Source of the DNA: RCC1774 sp050330855
GTDB taxonomy: Bacteria > Cyanobacteriota > Cyanobacteriia > Thermosynechococcales > Thermosynechococcaceae
Direction: 5' to 3'
Assembly (NCBI GenBank): GCA_050330855.1
Contig: JBHJNL010000039.1
Span: forward strand, 62,001 to 126,000
Length of the DNA: 64,000 nucleotides
Both the position numbers and the translations under genes were made by a program. Positions 17,607-26,214 of this stretch are shown piece after piece (position 1 is the first letter of the stretch; each line of letters opens with the position of its first letter). The notes under the pieces were generated by a model, which was given only the letters and a program-made list of their open reading frames with translations, was not told the DNA's origin and ran no database searches.

Positions 17607-19190
17607 ATGCCTAAGGTTCTCGTTTCTGATCCCATTGATCCCGTCGGTGTCGAACTGCTGGGGCAAGTCGCCCAAGTCGATGTCCAAACTGACCTCACCC
17701 CTGAGCAATTGATTCAGGTCATCCCGAACTACGATGCCCTGATGATTCGTTCAGGGACCAAGGTGACTGCCGAGGTGATTGAAGCCGGAAAACAGCTTAA
17801 AATCATCGGTCGCGCTGGGGTTGGGGTTGATAACGTCGATATTCCCACCGCGACCCGTAAAGGGATTGTGGTGGTCAACTCCCCCGAAGGCAATACCATT
17901 GCGGCGGCAGAACATGCGCTCACCATGATGCTGGCCCTTTCTCGCCATGTCCCTAAAGCCGACGCCTCTCTCAAGGCGGGAAAATGGGAACGCAAAAAAT
18001 TTACCGGAGTTGAAGTCTATAAAAAGACCCTTGGCATTGTCGGGCTTGGCAAAATTGGTTCCCACGTTGCCAAGGTGGCGCGGGCCATGGAGATGCAGCT
18101 TCTCGCCTACGATCCCTTCCTGTCTAAAGACAGAGCAGAGCAGTTGGGGTGCAAACTCGTTGAGCTAGATTTCTTATTTAGCGAAGCCGACTACATCACT
18201 CTCCATATTCCCAAAACGCCAGAAACGCGTCACCTCATTAATGCCGAGACCTTGGCAAAAATGAAGCCCACAACTCGAATTATCAACTGTGCTAGGGGAG
18301 GCATCATCGATGAAGACGCGCTGGCAAAGGCACTGGAATCAGGCCAAATTGCCGGTGCAGCCATTGATGTGTTTGAGAATGAACCCCTGGGTGATTCTCC
18401 GCTGTGTTCAGTGCAAGCCGATCTGATTTTGACGCCCCACCTAGGAGCCTCTACAGAAGAGGCCCAGACCAATGTTGCCGTTGATGTCGCCGAACAAATT
18501 CGAGATGTTTTACTAGGGCTACCGGCCCGTTCGGCCGTAAACATTCCTGGGTTGCGACCTGAAGTGCTTGAGAAGCTGAAGCCCTATATGCTGCTGGCCG
18601 AAAACCTCGGTAATCTTGTGGGTCAACTCGCCGGCGGCCGGATTGAGTCTCTCAATGTCTGTTTGCAGGGTGAACTCGCCAATAACGATAGCGATCCCAT
18701 TGTGATTGCCGCTTTGAAAGGGCTTTTGTCCCCGGCGCTACAAGAGCGAGTCAACTACGTAAATGCAGGGATTGAGGCTAAAGATCGCGGCATTCGAGTC
18801 GTTGAGACCCGCGATGCATCTGCCCGTGACTATGCAGGATCAATTCACCTAGAGGCCAAAGGTCCGATGGGAACTCGGTCTGTGACAGGGGCGCTACTCG
18901 GTGATAAAGAGATTCGCATTACCGATATTGATGACTTCCCCATTAACGTTGCCCCTGCCAACCACATGTTGATCACCCTGCACCGCGATATGCCAGGGAT
19001 TATTGGTCAGATTGGTTCTCTACTGGGCGGCTTTAACGTCAATATCGCCAGCATGCAGGTGGGCCGCAAGATGGTGCGCGGCGATGCGGTCATGGTGCTG
19101 AGTCTCGATGATCTGCCCCCAGAGGGCGTTGTCCAAGAGATTAACAAAGCGGATGGTATTCGCGACTCTTATATCGTGACGCTCCAGTGA
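17607..19190 (+). CDS. serA: D-3-phosphoglycerate dehydrogenase
   Basis: Oxidises 3-phosphoglycerate to 3-phosphohydroxypyruvate, the first step of the phosphorylated serine pathway. The 527-residue length is that of the long type. It has an N-terminal substrate domain, the NAD-binding site GIVGLGKIGSHVA (about 143-155), catalytic Arg in NCARGGIIDE and His in LTPHLGAST, an intervening domain (about 320-450), and a C-terminal ACT domain (about 455-527, LITLHRDMPGIIGQIGSLLGGFNVNIASMQVGR). ATG at 17607, without a strong Shine-Dalgarno. The TGA stop overlaps the GTG start of prmA, so the two are translationally coupled. Confidence 0.95.
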   Translation: MPKVLVSDPIDPVGVELLGQVAQVDVQTDLTPEQLIQVIPNYDALMIRSGTKVTAEVIEAGKQLKIIGRAGVGVDNVDIPTATRKGIVVVNSPEGNTIAAAEHALTMMLALSRHVPKADASLKAGKWERKKFTGVEVYKKTLGIVGLGKIGSHVAKVARAMEMQLLAYDPFLSKDRAEQLGCKLVELDFLFSEADYITLHIPKTPETRHLINAETLAKMKPTTRIINCARGGIIDEDALAKALESGQIAGAAIDVFENEPLGDSPLCSVQADLILTPHLGASTEEAQTNVAVDVAEQIRDVLLGLPARSAVNIPGLRPEVLEKLKPYMLLAENLGNLVGQLAGGRIESLNVCLQGELANNDSDPIVIAALKGLLSPALQERVNYVNAGIEAKDRGIRVVETRDASARDYAGSIHLEAKGPMGTRSVTGALLGDKEIRITDIDDFPINVAPANHMLITLHRDMPGIIGQIGSLLGGFNVNIASMQVGRKMVRGDAVMVLSLDDLPPEGVVQEINKADGIRDSYIVTLQ

Positions 19191-20074
19191 CACCGTTGAC
19201 TGCAAATCAGTGGTGGGAGATTTCCGTCACCGCTGATCCCCTCCTTGATGATCCGATTTGCTGGCGACTGCAGGACCAAGGTTGCTTAGGGACGGCCAGT
19301 CAGCAGACTGATAGCAAATTAACGGTGCGGGGCTATTTGCCCCAAAGTCAGCCTGCCGATCTAGAGGGCATCGCGGCGCTGCTGCGTCAAGATGTTGCCG
19401 CAATGGATCAAGGCGATCTGGTCATTGACTGGCGAATCGTGCCGGAGGAAGACTGGGCGAAAAGCTGGAAAGATCACTGGCACTCTGAGGAGATCGGACA
19501 ACGCTTGATCATTCATCCGGCTTGGTTGCCCCGGCCTCAAACAGATCGCCTCGTGCTGACCCTCAACCCCGGTGTCGCCTTCGGAACCGGTGCCCATGGG
19601 ACGACGCAGCTCTGTTTAAAGGCTCTAGAGCTGCAATCACTTGAACCGACGTCAACAATGGCTGATATCGGTTGTGGTTCTGGTATTTTGTCCATTGCCG
19701 CAGTGATGCTAGGGGCCGGTCGAGTTTACGGTGTTGACACCGATCCGCTGGCGGTTGATGCCGCCAGCGAAAGCCGCGATCTAAACGGCATCACGGCTGA
19801 GCAGATTCAATTCACCCTGGGCAGTATTGAACAAATTATTGCCACAGAGCGGCGGGTCGATGGCTTTGTCTGCAATATTCTGGCGGAGATTATTTTGCAA
19901 TTAATCCCTCAGTTCCGGCAGATCACGAAGCCAGATGCTTGGGGACTCCTGAGCGGTATTCTCGTGAGTCAGGCGGCCATGATAACCACCGCGTTGGCCG
20001 ATCACGCTTGGCAGGTTATAGAGATGACTGAGCAAGGAGACTGGTGCTGTCTCAAGATTCGCCAGGCAGATTAA
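19187..20074 (+). CDS. prmA: Ribosomal protein L11 methyltransferase
   Basis: Methylates ribosomal protein L11 with S-adenosylmethionine. The 295-residue product starts at GTG 19187, overlapping the serA stop by four bases (GTGA). The N-terminal part (EDWAKSWKDHWHSEEIGQRLIIHPAW) binds the substrate. The methyltransferase domain carries LTLNPGVAFGTGAHGTTQLCL and the SAM motif MADIGCGSGILSIAAVMLGA, then VYGVDTDPLAV and DGFVCNILAEIILQL. Gene order serA-prmA is seen in many cyanobacteria. It converges on the DUF1818 gene; an 8-bp inverted repeat (20067-20074 with 20082-20089) spans both stop codons. Confidence 0.93.
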   Translation: MTPLTANQWWEISVTADPLLDDPICWRLQDQGCLGTASQQTDSKLTVRGYLPQSQPADLEGIAALLRQDVAAMDQGDLVIDWRIVPEEDWAKSWKDHWHSEEIGQRLIIHPAWLPRPQTDRLVLTLNPGVAFGTGAHGTTQLCLKALELQSLEPTSTMADIGCGSGILSIAAVMLGAGRVYGVDTDPLAVDAASESRDLNGITAEQIQFTLGSIEQIIATERRVDGFVCNILAEIILQLIPQFRQITKPDAWGLLSGILVSQAAMITTALADHAWQVIEMTEQGDWCCLKIRQAD

Positions 20075-20081
20075 ATTTTAA

Positions 20082-20453
20082 TTAATCTGACCAATGTTTA
20101 ATCGTTTCTAGGGACATAATGAAGGGCGCTGTTGCCGTTTCGTCCCAGCGCCCTTCGGCGCGACGACCATGGCGGAGCATAAAGCTGAGGCAAAATTGAT
20201 CGGGGTATCCGTCCACCTGAATCCAGATCAGGTCGCTGGTGGCTTCACAGGCGATCGCCTCGTCCTCCATCAGCTTTGTCTTCATTTGGGCTAAGGTTTC
20301 CACTAGCTCTGCAAGCAAACGGCTGAAATCGTCAAACTCTGGTCCCGTCAGCTCAATGGACCAGTCATCTGTGCCGATGAGCGCTGGAAAGGCCTCGGCT
20401 TCAGGATGCCATCCCAAGCGCCATCCCTTCCCCTGCTGCAGTTGACGTACCAT
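20082..20453 (-). CDS. DUF1818 family protein
   Basis: A 123-residue cyanobacterial protein of the DUF1818 family (similarity recognised in GKGWRLGWHP, LIGTDDWSIELTGPEFDDF and RRAEGRWDETAT). The family is thought to be restricted to photosynthetic organisms, with a small beta-sheet fold and no assigned function. It is the last gene of a tight leftward operon: rpoZ, an unknown membrane/exported protein, then this gene, with only 2 bases between it and the gene before. That linkage suggests an accessory link to transcription or expression, but it is not evidence of function. Confidence 0.8.
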   Translation of the reverse strand: MVRQLQQGKGWRLGWHPEAEAFPALIGTDDWSIELTGPEFDDFSRLLAELVETLAQMKTKLMEDEAIACEATSDLIWIQVDGYPDQFCLSFMLRHGRRAEGRWDETATAPFIMSLETIKHWSD

Positions 20454-20455
20454 TG

Positions 20456-21133
20456 TTAGGGCAGCAAAAACTGAGCTTTACCCGTTGGCTTTGGCTGGTC
20501 TGTGCCAGAGGATTGAGGGCGCAACAGATCTGCACCATTAGACGGTGGCAAGGGCTGGAAAATTGGCGCTGTTGGTGGGTTGGCTGGCGCAAATACTGGC
20601 GTTGGAGCCGATGGCGGTGCTGAGGGGGGCAAGCCTGGGGCAGATGTTTTGGGTTCAGAAGACGCTGTCACTGGCCCTCCGTAGAGATCTGCGAGTGCCT
20701 GAATGAGGTCTGACCGCTGCTGTCGGTTGAAGGACTGCACAACGGTAACATCCTGTTCCATTGGGTTGGACTTGAGATAGGCGTGCCCAGGATATTCTTC
20801 TGCTCTCAAATAGTCATTGAGGCCCATGTAGTCAGCCAGTGTCGTTTTCCATTCGAGCCGAAACTTGGGTGAGCGCCCCTTGACAAGGGTGTGATATTCG
20901 ATCAAACGGCTCACTAAGGTGACATCATCAGCGGCCTTGCCGCTTCGGGAGCGCACATACTGATTCTCTAAGGGGAATTCAGGATGCTGCTCATAGACCT
21001 GTGCTGCGATCGCTTTAGAATTCCCCTGTTGTGCAAAAACGGCATCAACCTGCCACAGGCTTTGGTGTCCCGTGCCCAAGATGATGATGAGGGTGGTTGC
21101 GATCGCAAGCCAACTAAAGCGCCATCTCATCAT
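20456..21133 (-). CDS. Conserved exported or membrane-anchored protein, proline-rich C-terminus
   Basis: A 225-residue protein. The N-terminus has one hydrophobic helix (about 5-22: FSWLAIATTLIIILG) followed by VDAVFAQQ, so it is a signal peptide or anchor. The middle (about 35-145) is a compact charged domain with EQHPEFPLENQYVRSRSGK, LVSRLIEYHTLVKGRSP and a FNRQQRSDLIQALADLYGG repeat-like segment. The last 70 residues are Pro/Ala/Ser-rich. I do not recognise the family. The start codon overlaps the rpoZ stop by one base (TAATG), and the end is 2 bases from DUF1818, so it is translated in a coupled way with rpoZ. Confidence 0.75.
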   Translation of the reverse strand: MMRWRFSWLAIATTLIIILGTGHQSLWQVDAVFAQQGNSKAIAAQVYEQHPEFPLENQYVRSRSGKAADDVTLVSRLIEYHTLVKGRSPKFRLEWKTTLADYMGLNDYLRAEEYPGHAYLKSNPMEQDVTVVQSFNRQQRSDLIQALADLYGGPVTASSEPKTSAPGLPPSAPPSAPTPVFAPANPPTAPIFQPLPPSNGADLLRPQSSGTDQPKPTGKAQFLLP

Positions 21134-21366
21134 TACTCACCAATAATTTCGGGCTGCGTCAACTCATCAGCCATTTCGACAATGGACTGCATCACTGTTT
21201 TGAGTCCCGAAGACTCCTCATAGTTTTCAAGATTTTCGCGACGACGGCGCTTTTTCGCACGATTCGCCACCTGAACGGTGATGCGGTAGCGATTGGAAGA
21301 GGCCTCGATCAGCTCCTCCGCTCGACGCATGATGTGGGTGGTATCGATGGTGGTGCGCTTTTGCAT
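21133..21366 (-). CDS. rpoZ: RNA polymerase omega subunit
   Basis: A 77-residue omega subunit, the small assembly factor of RNA polymerase that holds beta-prime. The recognisable core is IMRRAEELIEASSNRYRITVQVANRAKKRRRRE, the cyanobacterial form of the omega helix pair. The length matches other cyanobacterial RpoZ. First gene of a three-gene leftward operon. ATG at 21366, with no clear Shine-Dalgarno in the 128-base gap shared with the divergent aminotransferase. Confidence 0.92.
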   Translation of the reverse strand: MQKRTTIDTTHIMRRAEELIEASSNRYRITVQVANRAKKRRRRENLENYEESSGLKTVMQSIVEMADELTQPEIIGE

Positions 21367-21494
21367 TACGGTGCTTCGTGAGACATTAAGAATATAACTA
21401 TCCTAGTCTATCCAATCGTGCGCCCCAACGGAGCAGCGAATTATTCGTAACGAGAATAGACCCCAGACAGCCTCCATCAGCAGACATCATCGGC

Positions 21495-22658
21495 ATGAAC
21501 GTATCTCTCATCAACGAAAATCATCGAATTCAAACGGCCCAACTCGATGTACCCCCGCGTCTGCTCCTCGGCCCTGGCCCCTCCAACGCCCACCCTCGGG
21601 TCTTGCAAGCCATCGGGATGCGCCAGATCGGACACCTCGACCCCCAGTTCATTAAATTAATGAACGAAATCCAAAGCCTGCTCAAATATGCTTGGCAAAC
21701 AGACAACCCCCTGACGATTCCCGTTAGCGCCACCGGCAGCGCCGCCATGGAAGGCACCCTTGCCAACACCATCGAACCAAACGATGTTGTACTCGTGGGT
21801 ATTAATGGGTATTTTGGACACCGTCTTGTGGATATGGCCGGTCGCTACGGAGCCGATGTTCGCAAGTTGATGAAGCCTTGGGGAGACGTCTTTAGCGTAG
21901 ATGAACTACGGGCAGGGCTTGAAGAGCATCGTCCCGCCATTTTAGCCCTAGTCCATGCTGAGACCTCCACCGGAGCCTGCCAACCTTTAGAAGAGGTAGG
22001 TGAATTGTGCCGCGACTACGACTGTCTACTGCTTGCCGATACGGTGACAAGCCTCGGTGGCGTCCCCCTTTTCTTGGATGAATGGGGCGTCGATATGGCC
22101 TACAGTGGCAGCCAAAAGTGTCTCAGTTGCCCTCCCGGAATCGCCCCTTTTACGCTGGGACCAAGGGCTGTGAATAAACTTTCCCAGCGGCGAACTCAAG
22201 TACCGAACTGGTATCTTGACATGGCTCTAGTCGCCCAATACTGGGGTACAGAGCGAACCTACCACCATACAGCCCCCATCAATATGAACTATGCTCTGCG
22301 AGAAGCGCTTCGGCTGGTTGCCGATGAGGGGCTAGAGGCGCGGTGGGCAAGACACCGTCACACCGCCGAACTGTTTTGGGAGGGGCTGGCTCAGATAGGC
22401 CTCAAGTGTCACGTTGAAGCTCAGTACCGCCTGCCATCTTTGACCACGGTTTGTATACCCGAAGGCGTCGATGGCAAAGCCATAACGCAGCAGCTCTTGG
22501 CAAACTACAACATCGAGATTGGTAATGGCCTCGGTGAGCTAGCGGGTAAAGCTTGGCGTGTGGGTCTGATGGGCTTTAACAGTCGGCGAGAGAACGTGAC
22601 GCTGCTGCTGGCGGCCTTAAAAGAAGTTCTCGCAAAACAGAACTATCATGTGCCCTAG
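21495..22658 (+). CDS. Alanine/serine-glyoxylate aminotransferase family protein
   Basis: A 387-residue class V PLP-dependent aminotransferase. Key features: LLLGPGPSNAHPRVLQA at the start, the glycine-rich GTLANTIEPNDVVLVG, HAETSTGACQPLEEV, LLLADTVTSLGGVPLFLDEW with the PLP-nitrogen Asp, and AYSGSQKCLSCPPGIAPF with the Schiff-base lysine. The family transfers the amino group of alanine or serine to glyoxylate, making glycine in photorespiration. Cyanobacterial members were once mislabelled as a soluble hydrogenase subunit. Exact donor (alanine or serine) cannot be told. Divergent from rpoZ. Confidence 0.88.
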   Translation: MNVSLINENHRIQTAQLDVPPRLLLGPGPSNAHPRVLQAIGMRQIGHLDPQFIKLMNEIQSLLKYAWQTDNPLTIPVSATGSAAMEGTLANTIEPNDVVLVGINGYFGHRLVDMAGRYGADVRKLMKPWGDVFSVDELRAGLEEHRPAILALVHAETSTGACQPLEEVGELCRDYDCLLLADTVTSLGGVPLFLDEWGVDMAYSGSQKCLSCPPGIAPFTLGPRAVNKLSQRRTQVPNWYLDMALVAQYWGTERTYHHTAPINMNYALREALRLVADEGLEARWARHRHTAELFWEGLAQIGLKCHVEAQYRLPSLTTVCIPEGVDGKAITQQLLANYNIEIGNGLGELAGKAWRVGLMGFNSRRENVTLLLAALKEVLAKQNYHVP

Positions 22659-23046
22659 CGCTTAGGGACTTGCCGCACAATAATATTCCACTACCCCCTC
22701 AACCTAAATCCTTCTCCCTCAGGGAGTAAGGGGCCGGATGAGGGGCATTGATGCGATATTGACTGAGATGTTATTTAACAGCAAAGCCCTTACCGCCTTC
22801 GTCGCTGATCGCAGCTTCATTAACGAACACATAAAGCAACTTAGAACCGATTAATCTAGGGTGCTTTCACCTAGGAACGGATGCTATAGAATGATTTTTG
22901 ATCCGCTGTCGCCATACATTGAGAGAATATCAATAGAATAGATAGACCAAGCGACAGCCTAGAGAATTAAGCGTCTTCAACTCAAACCGTTTGCGGCTCT
23001 GCTGACTAGCTCTATTTCCTGCCCCCTCAACCCTCGATTTGAGTCC
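22659..23046. other. 388-bp gap before the RelA/SpoT homologue
   Basis: No gene is apparent. The gap holds a dispersed-type palindromic repeat (22695-22745) and -10-like TAGAAT boxes, the clearest at 22887-22892, which could serve the downstream gene. Matching -35 boxes are poor. Confidence 0.45.
22695..22745. repeat. Degenerate copy of a dispersed intergenic palindrome
   Basis: CCCCTCA at 22695-22701 pairs with TGAGGGG at 22739-22745. Inside them, CCTTCTCCCT pairs with AGGGAGTAAGG with one bulge. The CCCTCAacCTAAATCCttCTCCC pattern matches a repeat class found between genes in many cyanobacteria. Confidence 0.55.
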
Positions 23047-25335
23047 ATGAACCAGGCCACTCTCCCCGCTGACCTCCAACTTCCTGACTGGTTGCAAACC
23101 TGTATCATCAGCGGCGGGGATGTGTCTGATGACGCGGCCCCAGCCGATGCTCAGCTCATTTGCCATGCCTTTCAATTTGGCTACCAGCTTCATGAAGGCC
23201 AAAAGCGAGCCTCTGGCGAACCCTATATTGCTCACCCCGTAGCCGTTGCAGGCCTCCTCAGAGAATTAGGGGGTAGTGGCGCTATGATTGCGGCGGGTTT
23301 TTTACATGATGTTGTTGAAGATACCGATGTTACGCTAGAGCAGCTTGAAGAAGAGTTTGGCTTTGAGGTTCGCCACCTGGTAGAGGGTGTAACCAAAATT
23401 TCAAAGTTTAATTTCTCGACCAAAACAGAGCGAGAAGCCGAGAACTTCCGGCGCATGTTTTTGGCGATGGCCCAAGATATTCGCGTTATTGTGGTGAAGC
23501 TAGCCGATCGCCTCCACAATATGCGAACGCTAGAGCATCTAGCACCAGAGAAACAGCGTCGCATTGCCCAAGAAACTAGAGATGTGTTTGCTCCCCTAGC
23601 GAATCGCCTGGGGATTTGGCGTTTTAAATGGGAACTTGAAGATTTAGCCTTCAAATATCTTGAATCTGAGGATTATCGCCAGATGCAGGCGCTCATCGCT
23701 GAGAAACGCGCAGATCGAGAAGCCCAAATTGAAGAAGCGATCGCAACCCTTCAACATCGTCTAAACGCCCTCAATCTGGGTCACCTTGAAATTTCAGGTC
23801 GCCCCAAGCATTTGTTCAGCATTCATCAGAAAATGGCCCGCCAGCAAAAAGAATTCCATGAAATCTTTGACGTAGCAGCGGTGCGCGTCATTGTGAAATC
23901 CCACGACGAATGCTATCGAGCCCTTGCCGTGGTTCATGACTGCTTTCGACCTATCCCTGGACGATTTAAAGACTATATTGGCCTGCCCAAGCCCAACCGA
24001 TATCAATCCCTCCACACCGTTGTCATTGGTCTGGGGGGGCGTCCCCTAGAGGTTCAAATTCGCACCCAAGAGATGCACAACATTGCTGAACTAGGCATTG
24101 CCGCCCACTGGAAATATAAAGAATCCGGTGGGTCACGGGGGGGGCAGTGGAGTGCAACCGACGAAAAATTCACTTGGCTCCGGCAGCTTCTGGAATGGCA
24201 AAGTGACCTCAAGGATGCTCAAGAATTTCTAGATACGGTCAAAGAAGATCTGTTCGATAGCGAAGTTTATGTGTTCACCCCCAAGGGCGACTTGGTGTCC
24301 CTGGGACAGGGCGCAACCCCCGTTGACTTTGCCTATCATATTCATACCGAAGTCGGGAATCATTGTTGCGGGGCGCGGGTCAATGGCCGGATGGTCACCC
24401 TTGATACAGCATTGAGCAACGGCGATATTGTGGAGGTGATGACCCAAAATAGCGCTCACCCCAGTCTGGACTGGCTCAACTTTGCCGCCTCCACGTCAGC
24501 CCGGAATCGAATTCGACAATGGTATAAGCGATCGCATCGCGACGAAAACATTGACCGAGGTCGTGCCATGCTTGAAAAAGAGTTGGGCAAAAAAGGATTT
24601 GATGCTCTGCTCAAATCAGAACCCATGCAGGCGGTGGCACAGCGCTGTAACTATTCCACACCAGATGATTTATTGGCAGGTCTGGGGTATGGCGAGGTCA
24701 CCCTCAACCTCGTGGTGAACCGGATTCGAGAAACCAATCGGGAGCAGCAGGCCAGCAACGGCCACGATCTTGCCGCAGAGGCAAAAGACATCAACTTAAG
24801 TGCTAACGCGGCAGCTCAACGCAGCTCTAGCTCTACAGAGAAAAATAGCAAGTCCCCCATCGCTGGGGTAGAAGGCTTGGTCTATCACATGGCGGGCTGT
24901 TGTCACCCCATCCCAGGAGAATCTATTATTGGTGTGATTACCCTGAGTAACCGAGGCATCTCGATCCACCGGCAGGGCTGCTCAAACGTCGAAAATATTC
25001 CAGGAGATCGCGTCATTCCCGTCAGTTGGAATTCGCCTAATTCAGAGAGTAAGCGTCAACCCACCTATCCAATCGAGCTGCAGATTGAGGTGATTGATCG
25101 CGTCGGTGTTCTCAAAGATATTTTGACTCGGCTCACCGATAGCAAAGTTAATGTTCATAAAGCCCAAGTCAAAACTTTTCCAGGGCAAACCGCACTGATC
25201 ACCCTGGGGTTAGACATTGAACACTGTAGCCAACTTGAGCAAATCTGCGCCCGCATTCGCCAGATGACCGATATCTTGAAGCTACGCCGAGTCAGTCAGC
25301 TTGACAACTGCCAACTTCAAGAATCTGACGAATAG
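23047..25335 (+). CDS. RelA/SpoT homologue, (p)ppGpp synthetase/hydrolase
   Basis: A 762-residue bifunctional-type RSH protein that makes and degrades the stringent-response alarmone (p)ppGpp in the cytosol. Domains in order: HD hydrolase (about 40-190; GFLHDVVEDTD with His87 and Asp88, and KLADRLHNMRTL), synthetase (about 245-360; IFDVAAVRVIV, GRFKDYIGLPKPNRYQSLHT), TGS (about 405-465; VYVFTPKGDLVSL), a helical region, a cysteine-containing segment (AGCCHPIPGE, about 615) and a C-terminal ACT domain (about 680-755). The HD and synthetase motifs both look intact, so both activities are expected. It precedes the TerY-P triad, but the 143-base gap contains a possible separate promoter. Confidence 0.94.
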   Translation: MNQATLPADLQLPDWLQTCIISGGDVSDDAAPADAQLICHAFQFGYQLHEGQKRASGEPYIAHPVAVAGLLRELGGSGAMIAAGFLHDVVEDTDVTLEQLEEEFGFEVRHLVEGVTKISKFNFSTKTEREAENFRRMFLAMAQDIRVIVVKLADRLHNMRTLEHLAPEKQRRIAQETRDVFAPLANRLGIWRFKWELEDLAFKYLESEDYRQMQALIAEKRADREAQIEEAIATLQHRLNALNLGHLEISGRPKHLFSIHQKMARQQKEFHEIFDVAAVRVIVKSHDECYRALAVVHDCFRPIPGRFKDYIGLPKPNRYQSLHTVVIGLGGRPLEVQIRTQEMHNIAELGIAAHWKYKESGGSRGGQWSATDEKFTWLRQLLEWQSDLKDAQEFLDTVKEDLFDSEVYVFTPKGDLVSLGQGATPVDFAYHIHTEVGNHCCGARVNGRMVTLDTALSNGDIVEVMTQNSAHPSLDWLNFAASTSARNRIRQWYKRSHRDENIDRGRAMLEKELGKKGFDALLKSEPMQAVAQRCNYSTPDDLLAGLGYGEVTLNLVVNRIRETNREQQASNGHDLAAEAKDINLSANAAAQRSSSSTEKNSKSPIAGVEGLVYHMAGCCHPIPGESIIGVITLSNRGISIHRQGCSNVENIPGDRVIPVSWNSPNSESKRQPTYPIELQIEVIDRVGVLKDILTRLTDSKVNVHKAQVKTFPGQTALITLGLDIEHCSQLEQICARIRQMTDILKLRRVSQLDNCQLQESDE

Positions 25336-25478
25336 GGGCACAATCAAAGAGTGGGGGTACAAGTCAACAGGGGTAATCACGATCTCACTGCGCGTTACCT
25401 CAAAAAGGCAATGTAGAATAGCTGATAAGAGACTCAGTCAGACGTTGCTGCGGGTTTTGCTGTCATATTGAGAAGAGA

Positions 25479-26141
25479 ATGCTAGGACAACCAGAATTTG
25501 TCGAAAATCCTGAAAATCGCTGCCCCGTCATTTTATTGGTAGACACCTCTGGCTCGATGCAAGGTGCGCCCATGGCAGCTCTCAATGCAGGGCTAATCGA
25601 CTTTAAAGACGCCATTCTTCAGGATGAGCAAGCCGCACTGAGGGTTGATGTTGCCATTGTCAGCTTTGGCCCTGTCGAGCTAGTCCAAGATTTTGTCACC
25701 ATCGATAACTTTAGTCCGCCCACCCTCACGGCTCAGGGGCTAACGCCCATGGGTGAGGCGCTCAGCTATGGCCTCGATTTACTCGAAAGCCGTAAGCAAA
25801 CCTATCGCAATAATGGGATTCAGTATTACCGGCCTTGGGTCTTTTTGATCACCGATGGCGCACCCAACCCCACCTCGCCTTGGCCCCAAGCAGCTCAACG
25901 ACTCCGTGATGCTGAATCCCAGCGGAAGCTGTCATTTTTTGCAGTGGGGGTGCAGGGAGCTGATATGAATACCTTGAGTCAGATTGCCCCTGCCGAACGT
26001 CCACCGCTGATGTTGAACGGCCTCGATTTTCGCTCAATGTTTTTGTGGCTCAGTGATTCAATGGTGCGGGTCTCTAGTAGCACGGTGGGCAGCGATATGG
26101 TGGCTCTACCGCCGGTGGGCTGGGGACAAATTGCGACATAG
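25479..26141 (+). CDS. TerY-like von Willebrand factor A domain protein
   Basis: A 220-residue soluble VWA protein. The metal-ion-dependent adhesion site is complete: DTSGSM at about residue 22, the Thr in GLTPMGEAL, and ITDGAPN. TerY-type VWA proteins occur with a PP2C phosphatase and a kinase in the TerY-P triad of tellurite/stress (Ter) systems described by Anantharaman, Iyer and Aravind. Both partners follow here. It lacks signal or membrane segments. A purine-rich GAGAAGAGA lies just before the ATG. A -10-like TAGAAT is present near 25415. Its ligand is unknown; it may present or sense the proteins phosphorylated by the kinase. Confidence 0.85.
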   Translation: MLGQPEFVENPENRCPVILLVDTSGSMQGAPMAALNAGLIDFKDAILQDEQAALRVDVAIVSFGPVELVQDFVTIDNFSPPTLTAQGLTPMGEALSYGLDLLESRKQTYRNNGIQYYRPWVFLITDGAPNPTSPWPQAAQRLRDAESQRKLSFFAVGVQGADMNTLSQIAPAERPPLMLNGLDFRSMFLWLSDSMVRVSSSTVGSDMVALPPVGWGQIAT

Positions 26142-26214
26142 GGGGCTATGCATTGTCCCGGACGAACGACATGGATAGCCAAACATTATTCAACTCAGCC
26201 GCAAAGGAGCTGCC

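Noticed and set aside
20067..20089. 8-bp inverted repeat spanning the prmA and DUF1818 stops as a terminator
   Set aside because: The arms are AT-rich and there is no T tract; it can be explained by the TTAATC-type stop regions.
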